The notes: generated by a model not told the origin, from the letters alone. A DNA stretch of 64,000 nt from Strigamia acuminata (GCA_949358305.1 OX442314.1:3289087-3353086), one strand, 5' to 3'. Counted from the first letter of the stretch, positions 20,361 to 32,351 are shown. Numbers and translations are program-made.

Positions 20361-23300
20361 TCAAGCGCTCAATACATTCATATCAACCAGAAAACGATTA
20401 CAGAAATACACCAAATCGGTTTTATCCACGGATTTTGTGAAAATATCCGCAAGGTTGCACTTAGTGCCCACGTGTGTAATCTGAAGGTTATCTCTTCTTA
20501 CTAGCTCCCGAATGAAGTGATATCGCACGTCGATATGCTTCGTTTTGCGATTCTCGACGTTTGACTTTGTAAAATCAACTGTCGATATGTTATCGCATAA
20601 CACATGGTGATTGAATTTATCCGCTAATTTGGGAACAATTTCGTACAGCACTCTTAGAATCCATATGTAGTCTTTTACTGTTTCAGTAAGAGCTACATAT
20701 TCTGCCTCCATGGTTGATAAAGTGACGTTTCGTTGTTTGAACGTTCTCCAATATACGGGTGAATTTCCGAGCAACACAATAGTTCCTCCAACAGAAATAC
20801 GATCATCTCTGTTGTTTGCATAGTCGGAATCGCTGTAGCCAACGACCTCGACACGATCATTTGGGAAGAGCATCAATCCAAGGCTCTTTGTTGTCCTGAG
20901 GTAACTAAGCAAATCCAGCAATGCGATCCAATGGTCCCATCCTGGATTGGACTGAAATTGGCTAAGGATGTTGATGGCATAGGTTAAATCGGGCCTGGTT
21001 CTTGATTCAATAAATGCCAAACATCCCAGTAGATTCCGGTAGGAAATTTTCTCCATAATCCTAAAGTCTTCGATCGTGTTGGGACATTGTTGTTTGGTGA
21101 GAATGGTAGATTTTACCATTGGCTGCGATCGAATCTTCACTAACTTCAAGTGGTCGTCGAATCTCAACAAGACTTTATTGATGTAGGTCTTTTGATGTAA
21201 CACCATCTGCTCTCTATATGAGGGAAATTCGACGCCTAACAATTTTTTTGTCTGTCCAAGAATGACCAAATCGAATTGTGTTTTGACCATGTTTAACACA
21301 TTCATGGCATCTTCATATTGCTTTCCAAAAACTACAATATCGTCCACGTAGACTATTAAATATGCGATGTTTCCATATTTATAGACGCAGTTACACCAAT
21401 TTACGTGTTGCAGTCCGAGTCCAAGCAAAGTGTCCTCCAATTCAATTCCCCATTCACGTCCTGACTGGTGCAGACCGTAAATTGCACGAAGAAGTTTACA
21501 GACGTAATTCTCCTTGCCTTGGCAAACGAAACCCTTTGGCTGGCGCATATAAACAGTTTTGTGCAACTTCGCGTAGAGGTAAGCACACTTCACGTCGGCT
21601 TGGATGTAACTCCACTTCAACATGCAGACAAGCAACGTGAACATAAATCGAACGATAGAGAAGTCGACTACTGGTGAAAATGTTTCTTCGTACGACTCGC
21701 CGTAGACTTGTGAGAAGCCTTGCGCGACAAGTCTCGCTTTGTAGCGTGCGATTTTCCCCTCATCGTTCTGTTTGGTGGTGTATATCCACTTGCAGCCAAT
21801 TATCTTGGTGTCTGGCGGCGGTGGAACCAACTCCCATACCTCACGCTCGTGCATCGTATCAATCTCGTCGCACATCGCTTGATCCCACTGTTGTTTTTCA
21901 GGTGCATTGGCGACTTGTTCAAAGCGCGTTGGTATAAATACTTCGAGATGATTCGCTTCCAAGTCAACGTCAATGTCATCCGCAGTTACATTCGACTCGA
22001 AAGGCTTCTTTTTCCTTTTGTCGTCAAAAAGGTGTTCCGGAATGCGAAGATTGTGCTCCACACAATAGCGTTTGACCTCCGGAATTGAACGCAGTCTTGG
22101 TTTGTCGTATCCCTCAATTGTATATTCAATGTCCTTCTGCCCTGTTGGTCTCGCCTTCTCGGTCTTTTTCCATACGAGAGCTGGTATGGTCGGAATTGGG
22201 TTTGGAAAAACCTGTCCAGGTTGTTGCAAAATGTTTGGTTGCTGCACTGCTGGTAAGTTGTGTTGCAATGCATCTTCGGGCAGTCTAAACTTCAACCTAA
22301 GTGGAGGTAACTCTTCTCCTTCTTTCTTCTTGATAGGTTGTGGCGGGGGTAGCGGTGGCCTCACATCCTCGTCGGAGTAATATTGACGGTCATTATCGTT
22401 GTCCAGATTATCATTGAGATTGTCAATGTATGTCGTATATCTCTCCGGTAGGCCCAGCACGCCTTCAACTCCGCGCCTGCTCTCAACGAATTTAACGTCA
22501 CTGGTCTCAATAACTTTTGAAAAATCAGGTAACCAGACTCTGTATCCCTTTGTAATTCTGGAATATCCTAACATAATTCCATGCAGTCCTTTGTTATCGA
22601 TTTTTCCATCACGTACTCGCTTTTGCACAAAACACAGACTTCCAAATTTTCGTAAATGCCGAAGTGATGGTTTGCGGCCATAATATAACTCCATTGGTGT
22701 TTTGTCTGAGTTTAACTTCGCTATCCTATTCCTGAGGTAGTTGAAAGTTAAAATTGCCTCGCCCCAAAAGCGATGTTCCAGTTGTGCGTCATAAATGAGC
22801 GCTCGCATGCCGTTTGCTAGTGTCTGATTCAATCTTTCAGATACGCCGTTTTGGGCGGGCGTGTACGCATTTGTCCGTTCATGAGCGATCCCTTGTTGGT
22901 CAAGATACTCTCCAAATTTATTGGAGCAAAACTCCATCCCATTGTCCGTGCGGATGGCCAGGATTGATTTTCCCAGTAGTCTCTCAATCCGTTTTGCGTG
23001 TTTTTGAAAAATGCCGAACACTTCATCCTTCTGTTTCATCAGGTAAACCGTGGAATAACGGGAAAAATCATCCGTAATGGTCAGGAAATATCTATTTCCT
23101 GAAAGTGTTGGCGTTGAAAAAGCCCCGCATACATTCATGTGCAAAAGTTCCAACGGTTGCTTCGACCTAATTCCTGGTAAAGATTTATGAGAGATGGCCT
23201 TTTTCTTCGCCAGCGTGCAAACGTCACACTGCGTGATTGGCACGTCCAAAATCGGTAGTCCAACTACTGCATCCCGCTTGCTCATTTCTTGCACGCTTGG

Positions 23301-24824
23301 GAAGTGGATGTGTCCAAGTCTCTCATGCCATAATCTAGCTTCTTCTGGATTGGATGCCTTTTTGGTCGAGCTACTTGGTTCTTGTGTTTGTTGTGTTTGT
23401 TGTTCTCCAGTACTCGCCTTGTTGCTTTCTTTCAACTTCAATTTTTCAATGTCTGGTTTCGAATCACTTGTTTTGACATAATAAAGTCTGTCCTTCTTAA
23501 CTGCTTCCATCAATTGTCGTTTCCATTGTGGATCGTAGATTTTCACTACTCCTGAGCCAATTGCCACTTTGCATCTGGCTTCGTCGATGCAAGGTCCCGA
23601 CAATAGATTTCTTCTCAAATCCGGCGCATAATATACCTTTTTCAATGTGATTGGAATTGTGTCATTTCCCACCACACACATTACACACACATCTCCTACT
23701 CCTTGGATTTGTATCAAAGTCTTTTTATCTGCTTGGCTAATGGTGCCTTTCATTTCTTGGAAATTTACGAATTGATTCCTATCCTTACAGAAATGCCCAG
23801 TGGCCCCGGTATCATAGATCCAACAACTGCTGGTTGCGCCGCACTGCAGCATTTCCTCTTCACTCAATTCGGTAAGGAAGCCAACATTCATCATCTCCGT
23901 GTCCAATTCTTCGACAGTATTCGTGTTCTGGCTATTAGCTGGTGTGAGTTGGACTGTGCAATCCCTCGCCCAGTGTCCTGGCTGATTGCATCGGAAACAC
24001 GGCCCCCGTGGTGATGATCCGGTGGTGTTTCCTCGAAAATTTCTTGTGTTTTTGTTTCCACGATAATTCGATCGTCCAGCTCTTTGTCCTCCTCCAAACC
24101 CACGATTATTCTGGCTACTGTTCCCTTGTTGCTGTTGTTGCTGGAACTTTGGTGTGTTTTTGTTACTCTTCGTGTTGGAGTTGTTTGGCCCCATGCTGAA
24201 GGCATCGATAACTGACCCCTGGCCAGAATCCCGCCTCTGTTGCGCAAGTCTGCTTTCTTCGGCCACTAACTCCACTTCCACCTTTTCCAGTGTAAAGTCT
24301 TTGTCATCCCATCTGTATATGCTCTGCACAATCGATTGAAACTCCTGTGGCAAATAACGAATCAACTGGAAGGCTTTATACAGATTGTCCAACTCGTGTT
24401 TAACGTCCGCTAATTTCTTCGCGGCATTCCTAATTTTAGCGGCAAAAATCCCAATTGTTTCTGTGGTTGGATCATACTTAAGGCTGAAAAATTCATCCAA
24501 TAGACGGATTATGCGTGCTCTGGATACCGGCTCAAAATTCGTTTTCAAGGTGATCCACGCCGTCTTGGCATCTTCAATCCCGTTGAGCAGCTCGTGGTAC
24601 TGCTCCTCGATTGAATAGTAAATCAAACTAAAAGCTCTTCCTTTTCGCAGCTGATAGTCGGATCGATCTCGCCATGACGCTCCAGGTGCTAGTGCTTCCT
24701 CTGTTCCATCTGTGAACGCCCAACAACCGTGGTGCATCAACAGAACCTTAATCTGTTGCTTCCAGCCGTCATAATTTGTGCGGTTCAACAACGTGACTTT
24801 TCTGTCCAATTTGTCCGAATCCAT
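20361..24824 (-). CDS. Copia-B1 gag-pol polyprotein (1487 aa), integrase D to N
   Basis: ATG at 24824. Gag; CCHC knuckle C276 to C289 (C-F-R-C-N-Q-P-G-H-W-A-R-D-C) after a glutamine-rich stretch; protease D338-T-G-A; integrase zinc region (W-H-E-R-L-G-H, C-D-V-C); integrase core; reverse transcriptase with Y-V-D-D; RNase H with D-S-D and T-M-E-A-E motifs. The integrase triad reads N564, D627, E663. The 63/35 spacing equals that of copia-A, so the first catalytic aspartate is asparagine (codon 23133-23135, AAT). The second copy B2 carries the same change. The frame is otherwise intact; integration would need another integrase in trans or a later loss of function. Confidence 0.95.
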   Translation of the reverse strand: MDSDKLDRKVTLLNRTNYDGWKQQIKVLLMHHGCWAFTDGTEEALAPGASWRDRSDYQLRKGRAFSLIYYSIEEQYHELLNGIEDAKTAWITLKTNFEPVSRARIIRLLDEFFSLKYDPTTETIGIFAAKIRNAAKKLADVKHELDNLYKAFQLIRYLPQEFQSIVQSIYRWDDKDFTLEKVEVELVAEESRLAQQRRDSGQGSVIDAFSMGPNNSNTKSNKNTPKFQQQQQQGNSSQNNRGFGGGQRAGRSNYRGNKNTRNFRGNTTGSSPRGPCFRCNQPGHWARDCTVQLTPANSQNTNTVEELDTEMMNVGFLTELSEEEMLQCGATSSCWIYDTGATGHFCKDRNQFVNFQEMKGTISQADKKTLIQIQGVGDVCVMCVVGNDTIPITLKKVYYAPDLRRNLLSGPCIDEARCKVAIGSGVVKIYDPQWKRQLMEAVKKDRLYYVKTSDSKPDIEKLKLKESNKASTGEQQTQQTQEPSSSTKKASNPEEARLWHERLGHIHFPSVQEMSKRDAVVGLPILDVPITQCDVCTLAKKKAISHKSLPGIRSKQPLELLHMNVCGAFSTPTLSGNRYFLTITDDFSRYSTVYLMKQKDEVFGIFQKHAKRIERLLGKSILAIRTDNGMEFCSNKFGEYLDQQGIAHERTNAYTPAQNGVSERLNQTLANGMRALIYDAQLEHRFWGEAILTFNYLRNRIAKLNSDKTPMELYYGRKPSLRHLRKFGSLCFVQKRVRDGKIDNKGLHGIMLGYSRITKGYRVWLPDFSKVIETSDVKFVESRRGVEGVLGLPERYTTYIDNLNDNLDNDNDRQYYSDEDVRPPLPPPQPIKKKEGEELPPLRLKFRLPEDALQHNLPAVQQPNILQQPGQVFPNPIPTIPALVWKKTEKARPTGQKDIEYTIEGYDKPRLRSIPEVKRYCVEHNLRIPEHLFDDKRKKKPFESNVTADDIDVDLEANHLEVFIPTRFEQVANAPEKQQWDQAMCDEIDTMHEREVWELVPPPPDTKIIGCKWIYTTKQNDEGKIARYKARLVAQGFSQVYGESYEETFSPVVDFSIVRFMFTLLVCMLKWSYIQADVKCAYLYAKLHKTVYMRQPKGFVCQGKENYVCKLLRAIYGLHQSGREWGIELEDTLLGLGLQHVNWCNCVYKYGNIAYLIVYVDDIVVFGKQYEDAMNVLNMVKTQFDLVILGQTKKLLGVEFPSYREQMVLHQKTYINKVLLRFDDHLKLVKIRSQPMVKSTILTKQQCPNTIEDFRIMEKISYRNLLGCLAFIESRTRPDLTYAINILSQFQSNPGWDHWIALLDLLSYLRTTKSLGLMLFPNDRVEVVGYSDSDYANNRDDRISVGGTIVLLGNSPVYWRTFKQRNVTLSTMEAEYVALTETVKDYIWILRVLYEIVPKLADKFNHHVLCDNISTVDFTKSNVENRKTKHIDVRYHFIRELVRRDNLQITHVGTKCNLADIFTKSVDKTDLVYFCNRFLVDMNVLSA

Positions 24825-25597
24825 CCTGATTTACGATAGTAAACGACTCGAACTTGGTTTCACACACGGCCCGAACACTTGTTTCCCCCAAAAAACACTT
24901 TCTGTACTGGTAAATCGCAACTAGGTGCAGTGTTGCGAGGTTAGTTCGCTCTTAAACTAAGTTAGTAAATCCTGTTACAACACTAAGCTAACAATATATC
25001 GAAAATTCAACAAAAATTCAGTAAAATGTTCGAAAGTGGTGTTTTCCTGACGTTGTCTAGCTGTAGTTCTAGTTGAATTACACTTCCCGTGTATTTTGCA
25101 GCTCAAAATTGTCTTTTCTCGTTGATTCTCTCGTCTTGTGTCGATTCCGCAAATTGTTCATTAAATTCCAGGTCGTTCCCGTGAAAATCCTTTTCCTCCG
25201 CTTGTATTATCCTGGATTCCCGTTCACACTTCGCGTGTGGTTGATGGGAATTTGCGCCGTCGTATAATCCACGTCGAGACGTTTTTTTTTAACCCAAAAA
25301 TAACGACACGTCGTCGTTACGTATCGGCGCTTTCCACTCCCGAAATAAATTCCCGAAAACAGGAATAAACAAAAGAAAGAATTAATAATTGTATATAGTT
25401 CGAACCAATTATTGTTCCTGTGCTCCGTGGCGTCTAGTTGTCGCCTCCAAAGTCGTGGAATCCAGGCACAAACACAAATTGATGACATCCATCATGGGCG
25501 CCGCCATTTTGGATGAAAATGAGGAAATTTTCCCTGCTGGCCTCAAATGACTCAAACTGCTCCAAAATCACACTGGACACTTTCCCTGCTTTATGTA
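24825..25597 (-). other. Leader of copia-B1
   Basis: About 770 nt between primer-binding site and ATG. No gene seen. Its ATG-proximal ~300 nt recur almost unchanged in copy B2 (55464-55768). Confidence 0.7.
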
Positions 25598-25608
25598 GGC
25601 CCATAACC
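25598..25608 (-). promoter_or_regulatory. Primer-binding site of copia-B1 (internal half of initiator tRNA-Met)
   Basis: The minus strand reads GGTTATGGGCC one base inside the LTR. It complements the anticodon-arm segment GGCCCATAACC of initiator tRNA-Met. Drosophila copia is known to prime from such a cleaved half-tRNA. This differs from copia-1 and copia-A, which pair with the CCA end. Confidence 0.78.
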
Positions 25609-25609
25609 T

Positions 25610-25914
25610 TGTTGAAATTGCTTGTATACTTGTGTTAATTGCATATTTCTGCAGCAATGGTGTGGAAAATGTCCAAAGTAAAAACACAGGTGTTTACAGG
25701 TATGAAATCAAACATAGAGTGAGTTTTATTTCTCAAGTCACATGACATGCCCATAGGTATACAACGCCACCTTATGGGAATAAAAGCAAACACACTTGTA
25801 AATAGAGCAGCGGCTATTTGTTTAGCCAAATGCAAAAGATAACAAAAGGTCACGATAAATATACAAAGTGTCACAGCTTGACAATACGATACATCAGCAC
25901 ACAATATCTCAACA
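25610..25914 (-). repeat. 5' LTR of copia-B1
   Basis: 305 bp, differing from 20038-20342 at four sites by my reading. Followed by the GGAAG duplication and gypsy-1 sequence. Confidence 0.93.
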
Positions 25915-26679
25915 GGAAGTACCGGAAGGCCTGATCGAAGTGAAGAACGAGCGGGCAACGATGCCGATAATCAACAACGGACCAGAAGAAGTACGAGTCA
26001 CACGAGGTCGAAAGCTTGGGCATGTTGAAATCACCGAAGAAGAACCGTCGTTGCACCAGGTACAAGTCAAGAAAGTCGCGACGATCGAGGCAAGTTCGAG
26101 GATGCGAATAACGGCCGACGAAATTAATTTGGGCAAGTCAGTGACGCCGGAAGAAAAGGAGATCGTACTGACGATGATTAACGACGAATTTCGAGACTGT
26201 TTCGCAACGAATTTGGAGGAGGTCGGATGTTTTCCAGATCTCAAGATGGATATCGAAGTTACGACGACGAGGCCAACGAATTTGCGGCGATACCAGTATT
26301 CAGCAGCGCAGCAAAAAGAGATTGACAAGATGGTCGCCGAGTTGGAAGGAGCAGGATTCGTGACGCGATCAAAGAGTCCATTCAACAGTCCGATCGTGAT
26401 GGTGCGCAAGAAAACCGGCGAATGGAGAATTTGTATTGATTTCAGATCGCTCAACGAAATAACGGTGAAGGAACACTTTCCGTGCCCCAGGATGGATGAG
26501 TTACTCGACGGGACGCACGAATGGAGAGTCTTCCTAGTGTTCGATTTGGCGTCGGGTTACTACCAGATCGAATTGACGGCTGAAGCGCAAGAGAAGACAG
26601 CATTTTCGACAATGAACGGCAAATATCAGTTTGTGCGGATGCCGTTTGGGTTGATAAACGCGCCGTTTGTTTTCAATCG
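25915..26679 (+). pseudogene. gypsy-1 gag-pol, segment 3 (reverse transcriptase first half)
   Basis: The frame resumes after GGAAG and runs open to the element C insertion. It holds the first reverse transcriptase blocks: S-P-F-N-S-P-I-V-M-V, D-F-R-S-L-N, D-L-A-S-G-Y-Y-Q (catalytic aspartate) and F-V-R-M-P-F-G-L. It is split just before the Y-M-D-D block, which lies at 36440 on the far side of element C. Confidence 0.93.
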
Positions 26680-28581
26680 TGTGACGGTTTACAATGGCTA
26701 TAAATGCCTATTTTCTTAGAAAGAAGCGCTGTTGCGCCATTATCATGATATCTCGAAGATATTCTGTGTAAAACTGATAAATGTCTGGAATAAAGTTATT
26801 TATGATGTTTCAAATACAAAGATGTTCGTTTATTAAGAATAAACACTCATTCCTACTTGATATCAAAGGATTCCGGCCGAATCACGAAGAGTCGTCTGCT
26901 AAAACCGCATTTGTCAATGCGCAATGTTGCCACAAGATGGCGCGATTACGATTTAGCGGCAAATTCAAGATATGAATATAAAACATGTAAATAAATATAA
27001 AACTATATTTACTAGAACGAAACGAAGCTTTGTGAACATTAATATAAAGATATATTAATGTCTTTTGATGTTAAATACATTATAACTTCCATTTTCTGCG
27101 GGATAGAACATTTGGTGATCAATCGATCAACCGATCGATCTGATTGGTGGATCCATTTCCGGCCCTGGGTATCCAGTTCCGGTTGTGGTGAGAATTAGCA
27201 TAATGCTCCTCCGTATCCACTTCCGGTGATACGGGATTGGAGGGATTCGTGGAACCCATGTTCCAATTGGATGACTGGATTAATCCTTAATCCAGTCAGG
27301 TTATATAAACCCAAACAACCGGCCATTCGGCAGCTCTGTTTGATTATTTTCTGTTTGGTATTGTTACTTAAGAAATATGATTCGTTGTTCACGTAAAAAA
27401 CCTTTTGGTTCTTTGTTGATTTATTCGCAAAGAACCGTTGCATGATTCTACAGAATCATGCCACCGCCGGCAATTGAAGTCGAAGTGCTGGGATTATTAT
27501 GTTGCATAAATGTTACAGTCTACGGTTGCGACGCCGAAGGAGAACCCGCCGTTGTGCAATTCAGTATCCTCCGGACAGGACCAAGTTGTCTTTTTCGGTA
27601 TGAACGTATTCCGTTACCACGAGTAGCATCGGTATTGTTGAGAATCGGTTCCTTCACCTGATGGTGCCAAAGCAGTCTGTTTTACAGTAACCACGAGTAG
27701 CACCAAGTGTTTGGCAAGCTGATTCTCATGGTATTCGATGCCAAAGCAGTCGGTCTATTATTAGTACCGCGAGAGATAAAACTGCTGTGCGGAGCCGCGA
27801 GCTATCGACCCCTGTGTACGTGGTACCGTCAACCACTCGATGGACGACCGTGCTGCGACGCCGGGGACGCTTGATACCGTTCTGCATGGCAAGGCGTATA
27901 TTCTAATCGATGGCAATTGTGTGTTGCGACGGGAAGCTTAATCTTCATTTTATTTATAACAGCAAAACTTAAACTCGACAACCAGTTGGACCAAAATCAA
28001 GTCAGAAGACTTAATCTCATATTGAACTCAATATAACCGATAAGTTGACGACAACTTATTCCCGAAATATCTAAATAAGAATTCACAACGATATGAATTA
28101 AATATAATTCATAAGTGGAATATTGATAAGTAAATGAATACATTTACTTACACCAATATCCTCCCAAAGTTGTGGCGGTGCAGACAAAGTCAACCGCAAT
28201 GCTCAGATCATTCGATTTATCGACGTGCGATAGTTTACACAGCGAACCAAGGAAACCAGCGAAGCCGTATCGGACTCCAGGACACAGCCATCCGGCTTAA
28301 GATGACATCTATAATCAGGTCGAGCGATGGGGAAACCGCTCCCATATTCCAGACCCGTAGTGATATTATTCTAGGGCCAGTTGGCCAATTCTTTGTATAG
28401 TTTAATAGCTGATTTAACTTGCCAAATGTCGGCATTAGTCCTATGTATAATTTAGCCTTGATATTATTGTTTACCAACAATAAACTGTCTTGTATTTATC
28501 TCGTATTGTATTCACTGTTTATTTATTGCGATCTCTTCCCGGTACCATTGTTAAATGGGAGTTGTGGTCGTCACCGTCACA
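26680..28581 (+). repeat. 5' LTR of element C (1902 bp)
   Basis: A TATA box (TATATAAA, about 27302) is followed about 30 nt later by a possible start region. AATAAA lies at about 28476. An imperfect internal duplication surrounds CACGAGTAGCA and GCCAAAGCAGTC (about 27615-27760). Small ORFs recur in both LTRs and show no coding features. Confidence 0.93.
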
Positions 28582-29330
28582 CGTGGAGGTCCCACCGAGA
28601 TAGGTTGCAATTAAATTCAATTGAATTGCAAACAGTGAACTTTTGAGATAAATATTAACTAAACAGATTTAGTTAAAAATAGACAAACAGCTTTTCAGTT
28701 TTACTTTTCATCCGAGAAGTTAAACTGATGAAATAGAAATGTGTAGTAGATTTTCCTTCATTATTTTCGTTTGAAGAGTTTAGGGATTTCAAAGACTACC
28801 ACCTAATCTCACACGTGGAGGTCCCACCGAGATTAGGTTGCAATTAAATTCGATTGAATTGCAACAGTGAATATTGGAGATAAATATTTAACTAAAAGAT
28901 TTAAGTTAAAAATAGACAGATTAAATTTTCAGTTTATATTTCCATGTGAAGAAGTTAAACTGATGAAATAGAAATACGTAGTAGATTTTCCTTCATTATT
29001 TTCGTTTGAAGATTTTAGGGATTTCAAAGACTACCACCTAATCTCACACGTGGAGGTCCCACCGAGATTAGGTTGCAATTAAATTCGATAGAATTGTAAA
29101 AGTGAATTTTGAGATAAATATTTAACTAAAAGATTTAGTTAAAAAACAGACAAGTTTCAAACCATGTTTATTTTCTTGAGAAAAAACCAAAACAGTCCTT
29201 TAACTAGGAATTTCGGAAGTTATAGACCTATCACACGATCACTGAAATAGGTTGCAAATTAATTCGATCGAATTGCAAAAGCGAATCTTGAATCCGATAT
29301 TAACTAAAAAATTTTAGTTAAAACAGACAA
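28582..29330 (+). repeat. Tandem leader repeats carrying three primer-binding sites
   Basis: TGGAGGTCCCACCGAGAT, the complement of the tRNA-Gln 3' end with CCA (one mismatch to the form I remember), lies 2 nt after the LTR at 28584-28601. It recurs with its flanks at 28816-28833 and 29051-29068 (periods 232 and 235). A fourth, degenerate unit starts near 29231, where the site itself is destroyed. Each unit continues with AGGTTGCAA and an AATTCGATCGAATT-type palindrome. Confidence 0.88.
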
Positions 29331-31960
29331 ATAGATTTTCAGTTTATATTTTCATGTGAAAAGTTAAACTGACGAAATGGAAACGTTTAGTGAACTCTCT
29401 TTACTATTTTCGTTCGACAATTTAAGGAATACGAAGTATTTTAAATAAGAAATCAAAAAAGTTTCGAGTGAAATAAGAATACAGATATTTTTTTCGAAGT
29501 TTGTTTTATTTCGAAAAGCTAAAAACATACAAGTTTAGAAGGCGGACTTCTTACGAATTTATCTTTCCACCTGAAAAGTTAAAACGAAGAAAACACCGCA
29601 ACTATTTGGAAATATTTACAAGAAATTAAGTTTCTTGTAACTGTACGTCGACGCCGATAGCCAGCGACCACGCGCCGTAGCAATACGCGTCGATCTCCGT
29701 ATCAAACGCAGCCGGGAAGCTACTCAAACCTTCAACGCAAGGTGCGAACGAATGCTTGGAAATTATGGCGGACAACAGATAAAAGACAGCGGAGAAATGT
29801 TACAGAAGGTTCGTAGAGATTTATTTAAGTGTCGCGAACTAATTTTTCCACTGCCATCGGTACCAAAGATAATTTAGTTGTTGGAGAAAAACAACACACT
29901 CCATTTCGCAGAAAAGATTTGCAAATCGAAATGAATATTACCTTTATTTGAAGGAATTAACTATTTTCACAAAAAGTACATTTTTTCCTTCGGGACAATG
30001 GAAATTAAGAAAATATAAAATGGCGGCGAATGAAGTTGCCGACCACGTAGAATAGTATTTTTTACATTGAAAGTTACGAATCACGATAAACGCTTTCCCT
30101 CGGAAAAGTAAAAGGATTTCATTCAATCTTTCCTTTCGGAAATTTAACAGTGTTTTAAGTTTCCAACGATATTTGGGTCTCCCAAATTTTGAGAATTTCT
30201 AAATGAAATTTAGCTGTGTGAAAAACAACGAATATTTTTAGTAATCTAATCGGACATTTTCCCACATGATTTCTTAAAACCGGAATAACAAATCCATTTG
30301 TGGCTATGAACTTTGCCACATGAAATATTTACGGAGCGAATATTTTTTGATTGGATTGAAGCTTTAAAATCAGATAGCTGACTTAAACGAAGAAAATAAG
30401 TTTCAAAGTAATTATTTTTCTTTCGGAAAAATCAAATAAATCACCGCTGATGAAAAGTTGTATTTTTCCATTCGAAAAACTAAGAATTGCACAAGATTTA
30501 TCTTCTATTTTGAACATAGATTTTATTCGGAAAAGGAAAGATTCTAGATACATTATTTTTCTCTAAAAATTAAGAATTTAGTCAATTTTCCTAAAGGTTA
30601 ATGGAATGTCATCATATATTTCGTTCGTAATTTACGTGTTAAAGTTTAATCAGAAAAACGATTGAATATGTTTTATTTGCGATAAGTAAAAGAAAGGTTC
30701 TTTAAAAATGGAATTTCGATGCAAATCCCACAGTAAAGGGAATGTTATGTGTGAGCAATTAACGAAAAGTTGGAATAACTTCATTTTATTTCATTCAAAA
30801 GTAGTTGTGAAAAATCAATTTCAAATATTTTTCAAAGAAAAATTATTTTTATCGGAAAAAAGTAATTTACATGTCCTCGCGCGGACCGAGTAGTAAACTG
30901 CTTAATTGTGACATCGATACTGTTATTGTGTCACGTGTTATACGGAATTCCAAACCAGTGAATTACGAATTTTGGCGCGATAGGAATAAAAGTTTGACAG
31001 TGAAAGTTCTCCAGATTTGTCTTTTCATTTGAAAAGTTCAAATTGAGGAAATGCTGCAGCAGATGAAGGTATTTACGACAATTGCGATCTAAATATTCTT
31101 TCATTAGAAAGATAAAAGATTTCTACAAAACATCTCGTTATTAGAGATAAGGGGGACGAAAATTATTAAAACGAATAATCAAAGACACGTCCTTCGTAAA
31201 TACCGCAAAGGAATAACCAATTGTGAAAACAATTGTCCGCTCAAGAAAATTGGAATTTAGCTAGATATTTTCTTTCGAAAAATCAAAGCAATTGTCATCA
31301 AAAAGAAAGATTTGATGAATAATTTTTACCCAAAAGTCTAAAGGATTGTCGAATAGTTTTCTCCCGAAAAACAAGTACACATTTGTACCAATAACTTTAT
31401 CGTTTAAAGTGAAATTTCGAATATTTTCTTTTGGAAGATTAGAGAATTAGATAATTTTTCTCGCAAAACAAATTTAAAGAATTTTAACGAATTTTTATTT
31501 GTTAAAAAAAATTGTTAAAAAAGGGGGAGATGGATGGTGAAAATTTATTTTTTACACTCGAAAAATGGAATTTAGCCCCGAAAAAGTAAAGACTTGGTCA
31601 AATTATTTTTCCTATTGGAAATGAATACACAATGTTGGGAATCGAAAATAGATTTCAATTACAAAGGAATGATTATGTGAACGATAATTGAATAAGAATA
31701 AGAAAAATTGAGAGTTTGAGAAAACTTTATTAAAGTTGTGGTTGTAACGATATCACACACTAACGGAATAATTAAAAGAAAAATATTTTTTGAAGAAAAG
31801 TTATTTAATTATTTGGATTGGTAAAAATCCCAAAGTTCAAGAAGATTGAAGTAAGTTTATTTTATTTTCATTTGAAAAATACAATATTTTACGAATGTCT
31901 TCCCGAAGGAATTTTATTTTATCGGTAAAATTGAATCTCGAAGGGAACGGACTTAGTAGA
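28700..31960 (+). repeat. Degenerate hairpin-like motif repeated through the element C leader
   Basis: No gene is seen in this 3.2-kb AT-rich stretch. A motif of the form TTTTC, 3-5 mixed bases, GAAAAG/A, then a TTAAA or TCAAA tail recurs, for example near 28704, 28945, 29347, 29507, 29563, 30092, 30130, 30417, 30464, 30520, 31020, 31265, 31360, 31420, 31550 and 31865. The two arms can pair. Spacing is irregular, about 30 to 300 nt. It may be a decayed tandem repeat or a series of RNA stem-loops. Confidence 0.62.
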
Positions 31961-32011
31961 GAACTACTAAATAGATGTAACGTCCTTTATACCATTGGCC
32001 GACACTAACAT

Positions 32012-32092
32012 CCGCCAATCAGAAGCCGGGAGATCTAGGAATCCCCAGCCCCCTGCTATTAAAGGAGGACCAGATCAGACACTGATCATTCG
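32012..32092 (+). promoter_or_regulatory. Possible internal TATA/initiator promoter
   Basis: GCCAATCAG (about 32012), TATTAAA (32057-32063) and an initiator-like TCATTCG (32086-32092, A at 32088) lie in order. TATA-to-initiator distance is 31 nt, the usual spacing in animals. It lies 264 nt upstream of the ORF at 32352 and would allow it to be transcribed apart from the LTR. Inferred from sequence only. Confidence 0.45.
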
Positions 32093-32351
32093 TTTCCAGA
32101 CCAGACCCGGAGACGTGTTCCAGAGCCATCTTGACCACGCCGTCCCGATTTCAGTCACGATTCGAATTTTGTGTGCCGTGTAACCTGCAAAGCTACACGT
32201 GTTAAACAAACGCGAAGTGTAATTTTACTGTGTTAACGTAAAGTTTAGAAGTGTTTCTTGTGGAAAAAGTGTATTATATTGTTCTTTTAAAGGGCGTATA
32301 TTCGTGTTCTTTATAATTAAAGAATTAAAATCGTCAGATTTTGAATTTAGT

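Larger units (their letters stand above)
20038..25914 (-). mobile_element. Copia-B1, complete Ty1/copia retrotransposon
   Basis: 5877 bp with two 305-bp LTRs (four differences counted) and a 5-bp duplication GGAAG (20033-20037 and 25915-25919). One open polyprotein on the minus strand. Inserted antisense in gypsy-1. The integrase has lost a catalytic aspartate (see CDS). Confidence 0.95.

Noticed and set aside
27195-28480. Small ORFs in the element C LTR as genes
   Set aside because: They recur only because the LTR is duplicated; no coding bias or domain is visible.
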